NCBI GenBank assembly: GCA_032622095.1
Contig: CP136061.1
Span: forward strand, 88,652,983-88,716,982
DNA length: 64,000 nt
Direction: 5' to 3'
Origin: Siphonodentalium dalli
Taxonomy: Eukaryota > Mollusca > Scaphopoda > Gadilida > Siphonodentaliidae
The notes beneath the pieces are model-generated. The model was not told where the DNA came from and searched no databases. It worked only from the letters and a program-made list of their open reading frames with translations. Position 1 is the stretch's first letter; each line of letters begins with the position of its first letter. Positions 45,397 through 56,714 of the stretch are shown in pieces. The translations under genes were made by a program, and so were the position numbers.

Positions 45397-46935
45397 TACA
45401 TGATCCTACCGTTAATCCATTCAATAAACCCATTCTATAAATTGTGATATTAAACGTTTAGTCGGATTCCTTATGTCGCAAAAAATGGTCGAGCGTTTTC
45501 GGAATGTTAAAAGCGATATGAGAACAGTTTCTATACCACCAGTGTGTCTATTTTCAGAATATACCTGTTTCCAGCTTGATATTTTAGTGGAAACAGGTTT
45601 GTGTGGGGCTTTTGTTTGTGTACCCCTCTATTTTTTTCCCGTCCACCTGGTAATAAAAACATGCTGTTACGCATAGCAAGTTCGGTAAGTGGCTTTCTTT
45701 GTTCTTGCAAATCGAAAAACATGGGGAGATCTTGCCACAAATTACTTAATTACATATCTTAATGTGGAATTTTATCAAAAATCATCAGACGAATTGCATT
45801 TATGACTTCATTTTCAATTTTCTTTCTCAAATATTAAGGTATTGTATATTCTTAAAATGAGCTATATCACATATGGACGAACATGAACAATCTACAAGGA
45901 TATCTTGTTCATATGCCACAAACAAACTTCGATACATCGATTTTTGGTAAAGATATCGCAGAAAAGCTACCCCTACCCCCACCCTCGCTGATTTCAGAAG
46001 TCAGATTCCTTTGGTCGAAAACAACGGTCGCGCCATTTCGGATTGTCTAAGACAACATGCGAATTGTTTATTTGTCAATATCGTGTCTACTTTCAGAGTT
46101 TACCTGTGTCCAGTTGAAATTTTATTGGAAAAACAAGTTTTTGGACTGTTTTAAGAATTTAACGAGCGTTTGCTTATTGTACACATATTAATCCTCATAA
46201 CTAACCTTCTGGTGGACTGTGCTAGTTGAAATTAACAATAGTATCAAATATGGCGGTCTACTTTCAGAGTCTGCTTGTTCCAGTCTGACATTTTATTGGA
46301 AACAAATTGTTTGGACGGTTTATAAAATTTAAAGAGCGTTTCCTGATTATACAGATATTAACTAACGCGATTAGCCTTTTCATGAATTGTGCAAGTTGAA
46401 ATTGTGCACATACGTCAAGTATGACTCTGAGATGTATTTTTGAGAATGGTGCCGTCAGATAAGTCTCCGCTGGTACAGTACCACAGTTGCGAACAAAACT
46501 AACGTTGGATCCTATAGAGAGTTTGACAATTTACTCAAATGTTCACAGTGGTGGAACTTAATGGCTATCATATATGCATGGCTCTTATATGTAATCTATC
46601 GTAGATACACGATTTTACAAAATTAACATGCAATATAGTCAGGCTACCAGATACAGTAGTTGAAAAAATGTGGTTCACAACAATCATATAAATCACAATC
46701 ACGTGCTTCAGTGATAATGTCCACTATTATACAAATGCAATGTTTATCAAGACTAAAGTTTCAGGGTGCCGTTGTAAAATTGATTGATGGTGCTTTTTCA
46801 TCAATTGACAAAATTAATGTTTATTGCCAGGACGAAGTACCGCATATATAATACGGAGTTGTGTGCTAACAAATCTGGGAGTCATATTTATGTAAGTGTC
46901 AGTCAAAACTTTTAGGACATGGGAATATTTATTAA
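45397..46935. repeat. Degenerate ~170-bp direct repeats
   Basis: Three blocks starting near 45,545, 46,086 and 46,257 share TCTA(T/C)TTTCAGA, then CCTGT(T/G)TCCAG, TTTTA(G/T)TGGAAA and, in the last two, GAGCGTTT and GTTGAAATT. The last two are adjacent. Noncoding; the remainder of the interval (46,430-46,935) holds nothing I recognise. Confidence 0.55.
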
Positions 46936-46937
46936 TT

Positions 46938-48038
46938 GCGTGGCCATGAAATAGTAATTCGTGGCCACGAAATAACTAATTCGTGGCCATGAAATAACTA
47001 ATTCGTGGTCACGGAATAGATAATTCGTGGCCACTAAATAACTAATTGTGATATACGATCGTCAGTTACTGTTGTAATGGAAGCGGATATAGATGATCTG
47101 GTTGTAGTTGTCCACCATCTTGGCATGAGCCACGGCGATTTGAGATAAAGCGTGTTGTAGGGTGCCCGTAAAACAAATTAAGTAATCACCCCTTTCACCA
47201 ACCCGATCCAAAGTTGCCGCCGTCCTGGGGGTGGGTACATGGGCACCCACGACATTCAGTATATCTTGGGGGCACAATACAGCACCAATTATACCACACC
47301 AAACGGTTAAGGGTTCGAGAAATTGTATAGGTGTCATATTTGAACCCATCTGGGGTGGCCATTTTGGATCGGGGATGGTGAAAGCGGGTGAACATTTAGT
47401 TTGTCTCAGGGGTCACCCTACAACACACTGTATTCGACCTAAATGTGGGGGGATTGCATGGTACCATATATGGACCCCTCCGTCAGTTATCATTTTCGCT
47501 CGAGGGGGCTGAAGGTGTGAACATTTAGCTTTCTTTGTGAACCACGGTACAACACTCTTTATTTGATCTATGTCGGTCAAGTGATCGAGAAATAATGTGT
47601 ACCCCATTTGACCCCTTCTGAGCGGCGACCATTTTGGATCGGGAATGGTTGAAAGGGGTGAATATATATAAGCTTGTTTTGGGCCCACCCTACAAAATCC
47701 CTTATTTGACTTAAATCGGCCAATATGCCGAGAGATATGGCATTCCCATTCGATCCCTTGTGGTAAAAACTACTGAATAGTAAGTTTGTCTTGGAGCCAC
47801 CTGACCCGTGTTTCCCCGTTAAATTCTCTCTGGGATAGTTTATATATGACGTCCATACCCCCATAGAGCCCGGGTCCCACGCCATAAGTGGTTTATAGTA
47901 GCCTCTCTGCGATCGTACGCATTCATTGTTTCTAAAACATCGTCAAGTTAGTGTAACCATACCGTAAAGGTATCTGGTTATATATGGCCACGAATTAGTT
48001 ATTTCGTGGCCACGAATTAGTATTTCGTGAAATAAAAA
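46938..48038. mobile_element. 1.1-kb element with termini of palindromic 22-mers
   Basis: The left end (46,938-47,050) has five copies of TTCGTGGCCACGAAATAACTAA-type units, each with a self-complementary TTCGTGGCCACGAA core. The right end (47,985-48,038) has two copies in inverse orientation. The interior (47,130-47,730) contains four copies of a module with GGATCGGG, GAAAGGGGTGAA and CACCCTACAACAC, one inverted and three direct, about 140 bases apart. No transposase is present. It is best described as a TIR or foldback-like element. Confidence 0.6.
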
Positions 48039-48169
48039 ACAAATTCTCATGTCTCAGCCACCGTAGCTTATGGAACATTCTGTTTTAGTATTAAATTTGG
48101 AGAAACCCGACCGCATCAACGTAACAACTACAACAACTCATCTATGCCAATTATATGTTTAGCCAAATA

Positions 48170-49335
48170 GATGTGGATAGGGTGGTATTGTTTAAAAATG
48201 TTAAACAATGTTATCATGTCCATGTTTATTGGTAAATATTGCTGGGCTTATATAGATGGTTGTTCTATAATTCCTGGTCGGGTTTATCAAAATTGGGAGT
48301 TTAAATTATGTTCATCTGAGTATAAAGAAAACACTTTCTCCGTCCACTCGATACCTCCCCCGGGATACATGTTTCACATACTAAATTAACATCTTAGTCA
48401 ACATAACAAATTTATCTCTCAAATACTTTGCCACAAGAATAAAAATAAATTGTCAGTATAAATAGACAAGACATCTCTGGACACTTTCTAAGAGATAATT
48501 TATTTATAAGAAGATATATATGTGCATTATGTGCTTGGTCTTATATATAGTGCAACACAGTAAGATACAAGTGACACAGTGCCGGGACAATACTGTGTCG
48601 AAGAAAATAGTTAAGGGGACCCTTCCATCATCCTTCATAATGTATCATGACTCCATCTGTTGTGAACAAACCATCGAACCAGGCTTAATGGATCGTTCTC
48701 CCCCAATAATATACTTGGCTTTGAACCGGCCATGGTATTTTCCCGTAAATGAGATAGTGTCTATAGTCAGATTGTATTGGTTATGTTCAAATGGTGACAC
48801 AGATATGAAACTGTACATGTTTGTGCCCCGTGTGCCATTGATCATTATAAGATCGAGAAACTTAGTCTAGGGAATTACCAGGAATTCACTGGAAATTGCT
48901 ATTATAGCTTATAGGGTCGTAATTCAACGTTTGCGTTTGCGATACAGCTAATACCCAAATGTGAAATTTGAGATATACCTGATCGTCAAAGTGAACCAGA
49001 TGTCTTATTTGAGGTTAGCAACGGTTGCTAACCAAATACCACAATTGTGTACTAATCATTTATTGGTATTGTCTTAATTTAGTCAGTGTCTAATGACATG
49101 GTGCTGGCTTTGTTCAAAGTTGGGCACATGCATGTCTAAAACTATATATGCAGCCATGTTCTGCATAGGCCACTGATCATTATAAGATCGGGAGACTTTG
49201 CCACCGGACCCGATAGCTCATTAGTAGCGGTTACAAAGCACCTACTCGGAATGCAGGAAATGCATATATGGTTGATACCTATTTTACTCATTAAGCTCTA
49301 CTCTGGTTGAAATTCGAATTTACTTGATTTTCACA
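48170..49335. repeat. Degenerate tandem duplication of ~335 bp, possible exon relics
   Basis: The block around 48,760-48,865 (TTATGTTCAAATGG to GATCATTATAAGATCGAGA) recurs at 49,100-49,200 (TTTGTTCAAAG to GATCATTATAAGATCGGGA). Similarity extends some distance either side. In the first copy a 116-codon plus frame (48,520-48,870) reads PWYFPVNEIVSIVRLYWLCS then NGDTDMKLYMFVPRVP. This resembles an extracellular beta-domain in spacing, but I cannot name it. The frame is lost in the second copy. Confidence 0.4.
49204..49283 (+). other. tRNA-like sequence (SINE head or tRNA relic)
   Basis: TAGCTCATTAGTAG resembles RNA polymerase III box A, and GGTTGATACC, 54 bases on, resembles box B. Between them CCTAC-TCGGAAT-GCAGG could form an anticodon arm with one mismatch. 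The acceptor stem does not close and the loop lacks the invariant U before the anticodon. It is not a functional tRNA; a tRNA-derived SINE head is plausible. Confidence 0.3.
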
Positions 49336-49553
49336 GCTACACACGAAGCGTGGAGATTAACTGTGGTCAGAATATTGATGGTGAATGTTGGGTTTCAGTC
49401 GCTGCACTGAAGTTGGTCAAATGTAACTGGCGTGGGAAGCGTGAAAGCAAAGCCTATACCGATATAGTAAAGATCTCAGCTGCACCGAAATGTCCGTTTA
49501 TCAGTAGCACAAATCCTGAAAAAACGCAGATTCTCTCAGTGCATGTGGGATAG
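49336..49553 (+). CDS. Exon-like ORF, unknown extracellular-type protein
   Basis: A good acceptor (TTGATTTTCACAG) ends near 49,336 and is followed by an open frame to TAG at 49,553. It reads YTRSVEINCGQNIDGECWVS, then VAALKLVKCNWRGKRESKAY, and later PKCPFISSTNPEK. Four cysteines and alternating hydrophobic residues suggest an extracellular domain end, but I recognise no family. It follows the duplicated block at 48.2-49.3 kb, and the three could be successive exons of one gene. No upstream donor was identified, so it may be a relic or chance. Confidence 0.25.
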
Positions 49554-49961
49554 ACTCCTATGACAACTATTGAGTTAATGACAGCGAACAACTACCATCT
49601 ATACCTGTGTATTTGTGACACTACACCCCGTTATGATCAACGATGTGGTTTTAAAACTAGTCAGTGGACAACAATACGGACAAGTATCAAATAAAACAAT
49701 GATATAATATGCAATCACGTCGTGAACAGTCTTGTTGTGAATATTTTCATTTGATTGAACAGACTGCATATTATCGAAACTACAAAACCATTCAACACTT
49801 ACTTTTGCCAATTACTGTATCTTGATGCATAACTATATCATATGTTGCAACTATTAAATTACGGATAGTTACAGTGGGTCCAACAGGAGTGTTAAACTTC
49901 ATATATTTGCGCACGATTGCCAATAAGTGATATTACAATCAACGTTTGAGCATAACACGAA

Positions 49962-50300
49962 AGTCTCCATAGGGTTCGGTGTTAAATTTTGATCACAACT
50001 GTAGCCAGCAAGAATCATCTGATCACATCCATTCCTTTCAAAACTACGTCTGTGTTTCATACTTATTATTTTTTAGGAATATCAGTACGCGCATATCATC
50101 ATACGCGAAATGGCGCCATCTACCCAAAGTACTAGAATCTCCATAGGGTTAAGTGTTAAATTTTGACCACAACTGTAGTCAACGGGAATGAACCGATCAC
50201 ATCAAAATTTTCAAAAATATCTAGTAGTTTGGAGAAGTTTCAAATCGCACCGATCACTATACGCCAGATGGCACCATATACCGTTTTCTGTAAATACGAA
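49962..50300. repeat. Two-copy direct repeat, ~170-bp spacing
   Basis: TCTCCATAGGGTT followed by GTGTTAAATTTTGA and CACAACTGTAG occurs at 49,962 and again at about 50,130. GATCACATC and a CGC(A/G)AATGGCGCC-type phrase follow each. Noncoding duplication. Confidence 0.65.
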
Positions 50301-50586
50301 ACGCTCTCTAAATGATGTTGACCCCGATTGAGGCCGACCCGCCAAAATTAAAGAATGGAAACAAGTCAATCCCAAAAACACACCTACTAGGCATACAGAA
50401 TCCGTTTTCAGATCGCTTTTAACAAACCAAAAATGCAATATGACATATGACATAAGGAATCCGACTAGTTCGTTCAATAAAAGGAAATAGTGCCAGGTGA
50501 CCTTTGACTTCTGGTTTGTCGTCTGTTTACATTCCGTACACTACGGCTCAAAATACTATGGCTTCCAATATTCCAAACTTTAATAA

Positions 50587-51255
50587 ATGAAAAGTTATGC
50601 CATTAAATACACGCCATTAAATATGCCAAAGAGTCTTTATTTATCTGGGACTATTTCTTTACGCCGGCAAACAACGCAAATTTACGTGAATGCCTCTGAG
50701 TTGTCATACATGAATTTTGTCGAGGAAAGCATATTCCCATCAAAACACTCTTGGAGAAATATCGTCCGTTTATCTGTAAGAGTGTATGATGAATACAAAT
50801 GGCTCTCCACTATTAACTCTGAATTGTCCTTATCCAAATATAGTTAAATACAGTATAACCTAGCTCCATCCAAGCTATGGAGAACATGTCAACTTTATCC
50901 CGAGGAGAAATTTTTCTACCTCATGTTAGCAAGGGTAATTGCACAGACTGCTTACGAGAACGCTGGTGTCTGTCGCCTTTGTGCGTCCAACTATTCTTGT
51001 TTAATTGAGCATATAATCATACATTGCAATTCTCTGTCAGCTCTCAGGAATGAAATATGGTATGATATCATAAAAGTATATGAAATTGAGGCCTTCGTAA
51101 TACTTGATTCATTGTCACATGCCATACAGCTTGCCACATTTCTGGGTCACTTTCCTTCTGAACTGAATGTATTCTCTCTTAGCTCAACACAAGACTTAAG
51201 GTTCTTCATGAAAGCTACACATATTCTATGGTTCTTGTTTCGTCGCTTAGAGTAG
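50587..51255 (+). pseudogene. LINE ORF2 C-terminal fragment, one stop
   Basis: One continuous frame runs from 50,587 to the TAG at 51,253-51,255, interrupted by a single TAA at 50,845. It contains FPSKHSWRNIVRLSVRVYDE, then a zinc-knuckle-like VCRLCASNYSCLIEHIIIHC and RNEIWYDIIKVY. This cysteine-histidine pattern followed by a tryptophan-rich helix closes ORF2 in many LINEs. No RT blocks precede it, so the copy is 5'-truncated at about 50,590. The 3' region runs into a GA microsatellite at 51,387. It belongs to a different family from the other two LINEs. A single-stop lesion implies moderate age. Confidence 0.65.
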
Positions 51256-51386
51256 ATTATCTTCGACACGTAAAACTTATGTGACAATACAGAGTATTTA
51301 TATCTTGGGTTTGTTTTATATTACACTTGATATAGTACACTGGCATAATGTGTATATTATAACGAGTACGATTCGTGTGCTCGGTG

Positions 51387-51475
51387 AGGGAGAGAGCGAG
51401 AAAAGAGAGAGAGAGAGAGCGCGAGTGTGTGTGCGAGCAAGAACGAGAGAGATTGACAGAGAGAGTATATACAGA
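51387..51475. repeat. GA-rich microsatellite
   Basis: GAGAGA runs with GTGTGTGC interruptions, possibly the 3' tail of the preceding LINE. Confidence 0.9.
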
Positions 51476-51593
51476 CGGAGGGGGAGACATTCGGAGATAT
51501 ACGAGGATTGTTAGGAGTGAGCGTGCGCGTTCAAGGGTGTGGCTAGGATTGAGTATCAGTTTGTTTATTACTTGTTTGTGATGTAATTTGTAA

Positions 51594-51692
51594 AGGATAA
51601 TGTTCGAAGCAGAGGGAATTCGGTAAAAGAATAGACGAGGGCTTGCCCGAGTCTATTCTTTACCGAATTCCCGACGCTGAGAATATTATCTG
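51594..51692. repeat. ~100-bp hairpin
   Basis: GGGAATTCGGTAAAAGAATA pairs with TATTCTTTACCGAATTCCC around a GAGGGCTTGCCC loop. Weaker pairing extends outward (GGATAATGTTC / GAATATTATCTG). It is a small foldback repeat or MITE. Confidence 0.8.
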
Positions 51693-51699
51693 ACTTAAA

Positions 51700-52825
51700 A
51701 CCCACTCATTGAATTGTCGTTGGAGCCAACTATCAATTGTGTCTGGCCCAAAGCTCTGCCTTGATTACCTGAGTACACGCCCACAGTTCAGCACGGACAG
51801 TTTGTGATGTCCGTGTTGTCCACGATGAAAAGCAACACATTTCAATTATTATTTAATTCGAATTAGGACTCGCCAGTTGAGGGACGTTTCTTCCAAAGTT
51901 TGTCGTTGCGCTTTGGATTCGGACAGTGTATGTGAGCAATATCTTACTATATTTCTTTCTTGATTTAAAGATGCCCCATCTAATTCGACATAAAATACGT
52001 TAACATTCCATAATAATTTATCAGGCTCCCGTACCCCCGTATATATCATTTCCCATATGTTCAAACCCTGGGAGCCTTTTCTATTATCTTCTGATGGGGT
52101 TGAAGATTGAACAAACCATGCAGGGAATATATTTCTGTGTTAATACTTGTTCCTTGAATATAAATTCCCAGCTCGAGGTTGCAAGATTTGTGTAGCTTTG
52201 TGAGCCAACATCAACGAAAATTCCAACTTTCCAAGCGACGCATAGTACAATCGATTAAATAAATTAAAGTCCCCCAAACCATGCAAACTCGAGTTAGGAC
52301 CTTTACCTGCTATAAAATACAATGTTATTACGGAACAGTTATAACCGAGCATTATGTTAACTGCATTTTTTTTTCAATGTTATAAAACTTCCCTGTCAGA
52401 GCAACAGAAAGTTACCATGTTTTGAACTAGTGGAGTATGATATCTTGGCGAAGCCAGAGTAGATATGCATGACATGTCTATACCCATGGGTATACGCTAT
52501 TCTGTTTCAATTTGATACTGGAAATGTTATATTTTTTCTGTGCTTCCCCATTGTATTAAAAATAACCATGTGAGCACTTTCTCGTTCAATAAGTAACGTA
52601 TAGTTAAAATCTGTGTTAAACGGTTTTGTGTTTATTTGACCGACTTAGGGACGTATTTAGATGTTATCTATATGTGTTTTAGCCTGTCTGCGGACTTTTC
52701 TAAATAGTCCAAAGAGCTGTTGGTGTTTTTGTATCAAAGTTTGAAGAAATTTTATTTTATTTTTTGGCGTGGCAATATAAAATCAAAATCGCTAAATATT
52801 TGTGAGTTTTAATTAGCTCAGCAAA
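51700..52825. other. No gene recognised
   Basis: AT-rich; short frames only. 52,390-52,470 (AGTGGAGTATGATATC, GAAGCCAGAGTAGA) faintly resembles 36,130-36,200, perhaps the tail of a shared repeat. Confidence 0.4.
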
Positions 52826-52829
52826 TTAA

Positions 52830-53253
52830 AGGTACTCAATCCGATTAAGCACCCCTAAATTACTATTTCTGTGACTTCAGGGGTAAACAAAATATTTGAT
52901 TCGAGTCGAGGAACCCATCCATCAAAGCTCAGAGTTATTAGATATTAATTTTTAAAGTTTGCAATTATTGCCCCTAAGTTTGTAATTTTCTCGAGATGTA
53001 TAATTTTCACAGAAACACTTATTCAAACAGGCGAAGCTGGATAACTCTAAAATCAAGTGTATTAATAACGCAATGAGACCATCCTTTTGACGGCGTGTTT
53101 CTGGGCCAGAAACAATAGAAATAACAAAACATCAAAAAACAATCTGATCACTATGAGCGTTGATAGATAGGTTACTCGTCTCGAATCAATTATTTTTTAT
53201 CCCCGAAGCCAAAGAAATAGTAATGTATAAGGGCCTGATCTGATTGAGTACCT
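52830..53253. mobile_element. TTAA-flanked MITE, copy 1
   Basis: TTAA at 52,826-52,829 and 53,254-53,257 bracket a 424-bp element starting AGGTACTCAATCCGATTAAG and ending with its inverse (CTGATTGAGTACCT). It shares over 100 bp of terminus with the element at 59,622, including TTTGATTCGAGTCGAGGAAC. TTAA target sites are the signature of piggyBac-type transposition. No transposase is present. Confidence 0.8.
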
Positions 53254-53257
53254 TTAA

Positions 53258-54437
53258 GTGTTCCGATATTTAATGCAGCTTGCCGACACGCTATATTGAG
53301 TCGACTTACATGATTGGGGGGAGCCACTCTATGACGTCACTCAGTCGATTTAATCCCTCGTGTATTCGTAAAAAATAATGCCGGGCATTCTTAAAAAATA
53401 ATGCCCACGGGCATTCTTAAAAAAGAATGACTGTTGGCGTTAAAATAATGTTCATGCGATCAAAACGCTTGAGCGTTCTGCCAGATAAGAGCCCTGTCCG
53501 GACAAAGGGATAACACGCCGGTGGGTTTTAAGTTTTTGTAATGTATACCATCTTCATTCTTCGACCAATTCCTATTTATCTGTGGTGTTTCGTTGATGGA
53601 TAAACATTAGCAATTGGAAACAATTGTGAGAGTATACGTTTAAATTTCGTAATTGTATGGATGGCGATCATGGTCTATTGCATTGTGTGCACTAGTTTAA
53701 GCTGCATGTGAGACGACTATAAACACACATCCATCAGCGTACAACGTGCTGGCACTGCCTTTGTTAAAATTGCTTTTCGCACTTTGCTGCAGTTATGCCC
53801 TGGGCGTCTGACTTGTTATTGTCCCGTCACGCTGGTTCTCGTTCAGTCTCGCTGGTTCTCGTTCTCGTTCATTACTTACAAGCACGCGTTATTTCTTCGG
53901 ATTATGTCAATTTTTTTTTACGGTTGCTGTCGTAAAACCGACTAAAAGAAGAAAATATAGCTTGAGGCGATATACCGACTATTCAAGTAATCCAATACCG
54001 ACTACACGGTATTAAAAATAAAACCGCGGTATGACTAAATACCGAAAAACCGTGAAGCCCTACCATCTTGTAAATATGTTGACCATCCTGGGTCTATGTT
54101 TCCTATGTATATTTGTTTGTGTCAAATAACTCTTCATTTATGGAGGACAATTAAAGAATATATATATACTAGCTGGTGGACCCGACTTCGTCCGGGCTGT
54201 TTCCCCTCTGCTTTTCGGCGAATTGCGCGATTTGACCTTGAATTGACCATTTTGAAGGTCAAGGTCAGGTCGGTGTCACGATTTTACCCGTCCAAAACAC
54301 TCCCTGGACAAAAGCACCCATCGAAATCCGTCTGGTTTTACCCGATCTGACCTTGAATTGACCATTTTCAAGGTCAGGTCGGGGTAACGATTTGGCGGTT
54401 TTGACCCGTCCAAAACAAAGACCCTTATGATGTGGTG
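53258..54437. other. Mixed repeats, no gene recognised
   Basis: At 53,366-53,440 the phrase GGGCATTCTTAAAAAATAAT alternates with its near inverse. At 53,820-53,870 GGTTCTCGTTC is repeated. 53,940-54,062 is crowded with ATACCG phrases and ends AAAACCGTGAAGCCCTA, resembling a lone hAT-type terminus. At 54,170-54,210 TAGCTGGTGGACCCGACTTC resembles a conserved dispersed-repeat tail. GGTCAAGGTCAGGTCGG recurs at 54,256 and 54,370. Confidence 0.4.
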
Positions 54438-54632
54438 TCAGACCGGTTTTCCGAAGACCTATTACTACGAAGGCCCACAACTCCGAAGACCTGATTCTCC
54501 GACGGCCCACAACTCCGAAGACCCGATTCTCCGACGGCCCACAACTCCGAAGACCCGATTCTCCGACGGCCCATAACTCCGAAGATCCGATTCTCCGAAA
54601 GCCCATAACTCCGAAGGGCCGATTCTCCGAAG
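54438..54632. repeat. 32-bp minisatellite, about six copies
   Basis: The unit GCCCACAACTCCGAAGACCC followed by GATTCTCCGACG recurs from 54,438 to 54,632. A 123-codon minus frame runs through it because 32-bp units rotate the frame without stops; the peptide (RSSELWAVGESGL repeats) is not a known protein. Confidence 0.9.
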
Positions 54633-54900
54633 ACAACTCGTTTCATATACAACTCGTCCAGTAAATTATGCCAAAGGCTCGGCCTAGACCTAATATACTG
54701 GACTCGTTTTGTAAATCCGTTAGAAACTGGAGACTCGCTGTAGATCCTCTATATATTGTATAGATGTATGTAGATGAGTGAATTTAGAGATAATTCAGTC
54801 ATAATTCTAGTCATAGGTTCTAATGTTTATTTCACCGTTGGGAAGTCGGCCCGCATCGTGCTGGCCTCATGCTCGGGCGCTTCATTCGTACGTTGTCACC

Positions 54901-55257
54901 CCTGGTCAAGTGGTCCTGCTGAATTGCTACGATGCGGGTAGGGAAAACTGATGCCGTTACGACAATATACCGTTATTTTTTCTAAAGTTGTCATTTAGCT
55001 AATCCGAGCGATTTGAGAAAAACAGTGTGTATATGAAACATTCAAGAACATATATATTTTTGAAAAATATAATAATGCCTGCGCTGGTGTTTCTAAAACG
55101 ACGTGAATAACCATCTTGATACAACTACATGTAATACAAGCATACAAAAATATAACTGTACGATGTGTTAACAGCATCAGTTTGCCCTAACATCATAATA
55201 GCAATTCAGCAGGACCCAACCGCATCATAGGACATCAGCAGGACCACTTGACCTGGG
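54901..55257. mobile_element. MITE with GGTCAAGTGGTCCTGCTGA termini
   Basis: Left CCTGGTCAAGTGGTCCTGCT is the inverse of the right end at 55,230-55,257. TGCTGAATTGCTA also occurs at both ends. The interior matches 12,200-12,345. No coding content. The target duplication is unresolved. Confidence 0.75.
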
Positions 55258-55375
55258 ATGGTTGTTCTCCACCGGACCTGAATTCACAAAGCTGATTTGT
55301 AGTGTCGATCCTGTCTCGAATGCCTGAGACTAATTAATTACATAGTCCTAACTCCTTGAATGCCATAACTATTAA

Positions 55376-55895
55376 AGATGGATTATCTCTTTAGATAATA
55401 AATTTGAAATAGTTGCGTGGGTATAAAATAATAAATATGAACTGAAGACCCCTGTCCGGAAAGGTTTCTATCAATTAATATTGATTTTATTTCGAATATT
55501 TTATTGGGACCGTTTATTTGTCTATTTTTAGAACAAACCATTCGGGTGATATCATATAGCGATAGGGAGCATTAGGCTGTTCCTATGGCTACATACCGAA
55601 AGTCAAATGTTCCAGATTGATTGGTTGTATTGTTTTATTCCATAGTTATAAGCGATAATGAGTATAATTAATGTTTATTTGTGACAAATTTACACCATAA
55701 TATTTCTGGTCTCTGTTAACAGTAACCACTATTGTTTGTTTGCTAAACGACCACACCTTTTTAGGCAAGAAAATATTCGAAATAAAATGAATATTAATCG
55801 ATAGAAGCATTTCCGGACAGGAGTCCTTGATTCGGATATAACATTTTATACCCCGGTAACTATATAATACATGTTTACAAAGAGATAATCCACCT
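55376..55895. mobile_element. TTAA-flanked MITE, second family
   Basis: TTAA at 55,372-55,375 and 55,896-55,899 bracket a 520-bp foldback starting AGATGGATTATCTCTTT and ending AAAGAGATAATCCACCT. About 135 bp of each end pair (GTATAAAAT, CCTGTCCGGAAA and GATTTTATTTCGAATATTTT on both). Noncoding. It shares the TTAA target and AG-purine start with the 52,830 family, but the sequence otherwise differs. Confidence 0.82.
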
Positions 55896-55969
55896 TTAAT
55901 GTATAGTAGTCTTACTCCACACCTACAATGTTCAAGAAAACACATTGTGTGCCTTGATGCAGACATCAA

Positions 55970-56441
55970 GAGGGTTCGCGAAAATTACATTTGCCAAATA
56001 TTTTGCCAAACTAAAATATTTTTTGCCAAATTCTTCTAGAAATTGCCAAATGCTATCAATTTCTGCAACATTGAGTCATATATTTCGACAATCGCTGTTT
56101 GCGCGACTGTTGATATCGATGTGATTTAGAAGGGTTCGTTGTTTCATCAGGAGGGCACGAATTAGCTGTTATTTCCACCACAATACATACTAGTTATCCC
56201 TCCGTCCGTCGATACTAATCGTAACGGATTAACTCCATCTTTGTAGAGGTGTTAACTTTTCCTTAACCTTATAACACACCACTATTGCAATTATATTGGA
56301 AACGTTTCCTGAAATGATTATTATTGATTGACCAATATTTATCATTTCCCTAGCATAATTAAAAGTGATTTGCCAAAGCTATTGCCAAATGAAATTTTTG
56401 TTTGCCAATGGGAATTATTTTTGCCATTGGCGCGAACCCTG
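55970..56441. mobile_element. hAT-type MITE with TTGCCAAA subterminal repeats
   Basis: Ends GAGGGTTCGCGAAAATTACA and (inverse) CAGGGTTCGCGCCAATGGCA are flanked by GACATCAA (55,962-55,969) and CACATCAA (56,442-56,449), a near-perfect 8-bp duplication. Seven or more TTTGCCAA(A/T) motifs sit near both ends, as expected for transposase-binding sites. No transposase is present. Confidence 0.78.
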
Positions 56442-56714
56442 CACATCAAGCGAATAGCTAGAAACACACAAAACCCGTTCTCTTCATCGTACCACTTATT
56501 TGGAATTGCACAAATTTGTTCAATTGTATTACGCAAAAACATAATTGGCCGAAATAAGGGTAATTGGGTTATAATATTTTCCTTACCTCGGATAAAATGG
56601 TATAATCTAAAATGGCATCATTGTGGGCGGTGTTGTCATGTATGCCCTTGCAGAATTATTTTGACTCATTGAGATATGTCAATTTTCACCCTTTTCAACA
56701 TGAGGAAGTTTTGA

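Noticed and set aside
49204..49283. Functional tRNA gene
   Set aside because: The acceptor stem does not pair, the D-arm is overlong and the base before the anticodon is wrong; only box A/B resemblance remains.
51281..51581. Arg/Glu-rich frames as a coding exon
   Set aside because: They are a direct translation of the GA microsatellite at 51,387-51,475.
53940..54062. Complete hAT element ending AAACCGTGAAGCCCTA
   Set aside because: No matching opposite terminus or 8-bp duplication was found; at most a solo end.
54265..54652. Minus-strand frames with RSSELWAVGESGL repeats as a protein gene
   Set aside because: They arise from a 32-bp minisatellite and are open in overlapping frames; no domain is recognisable.
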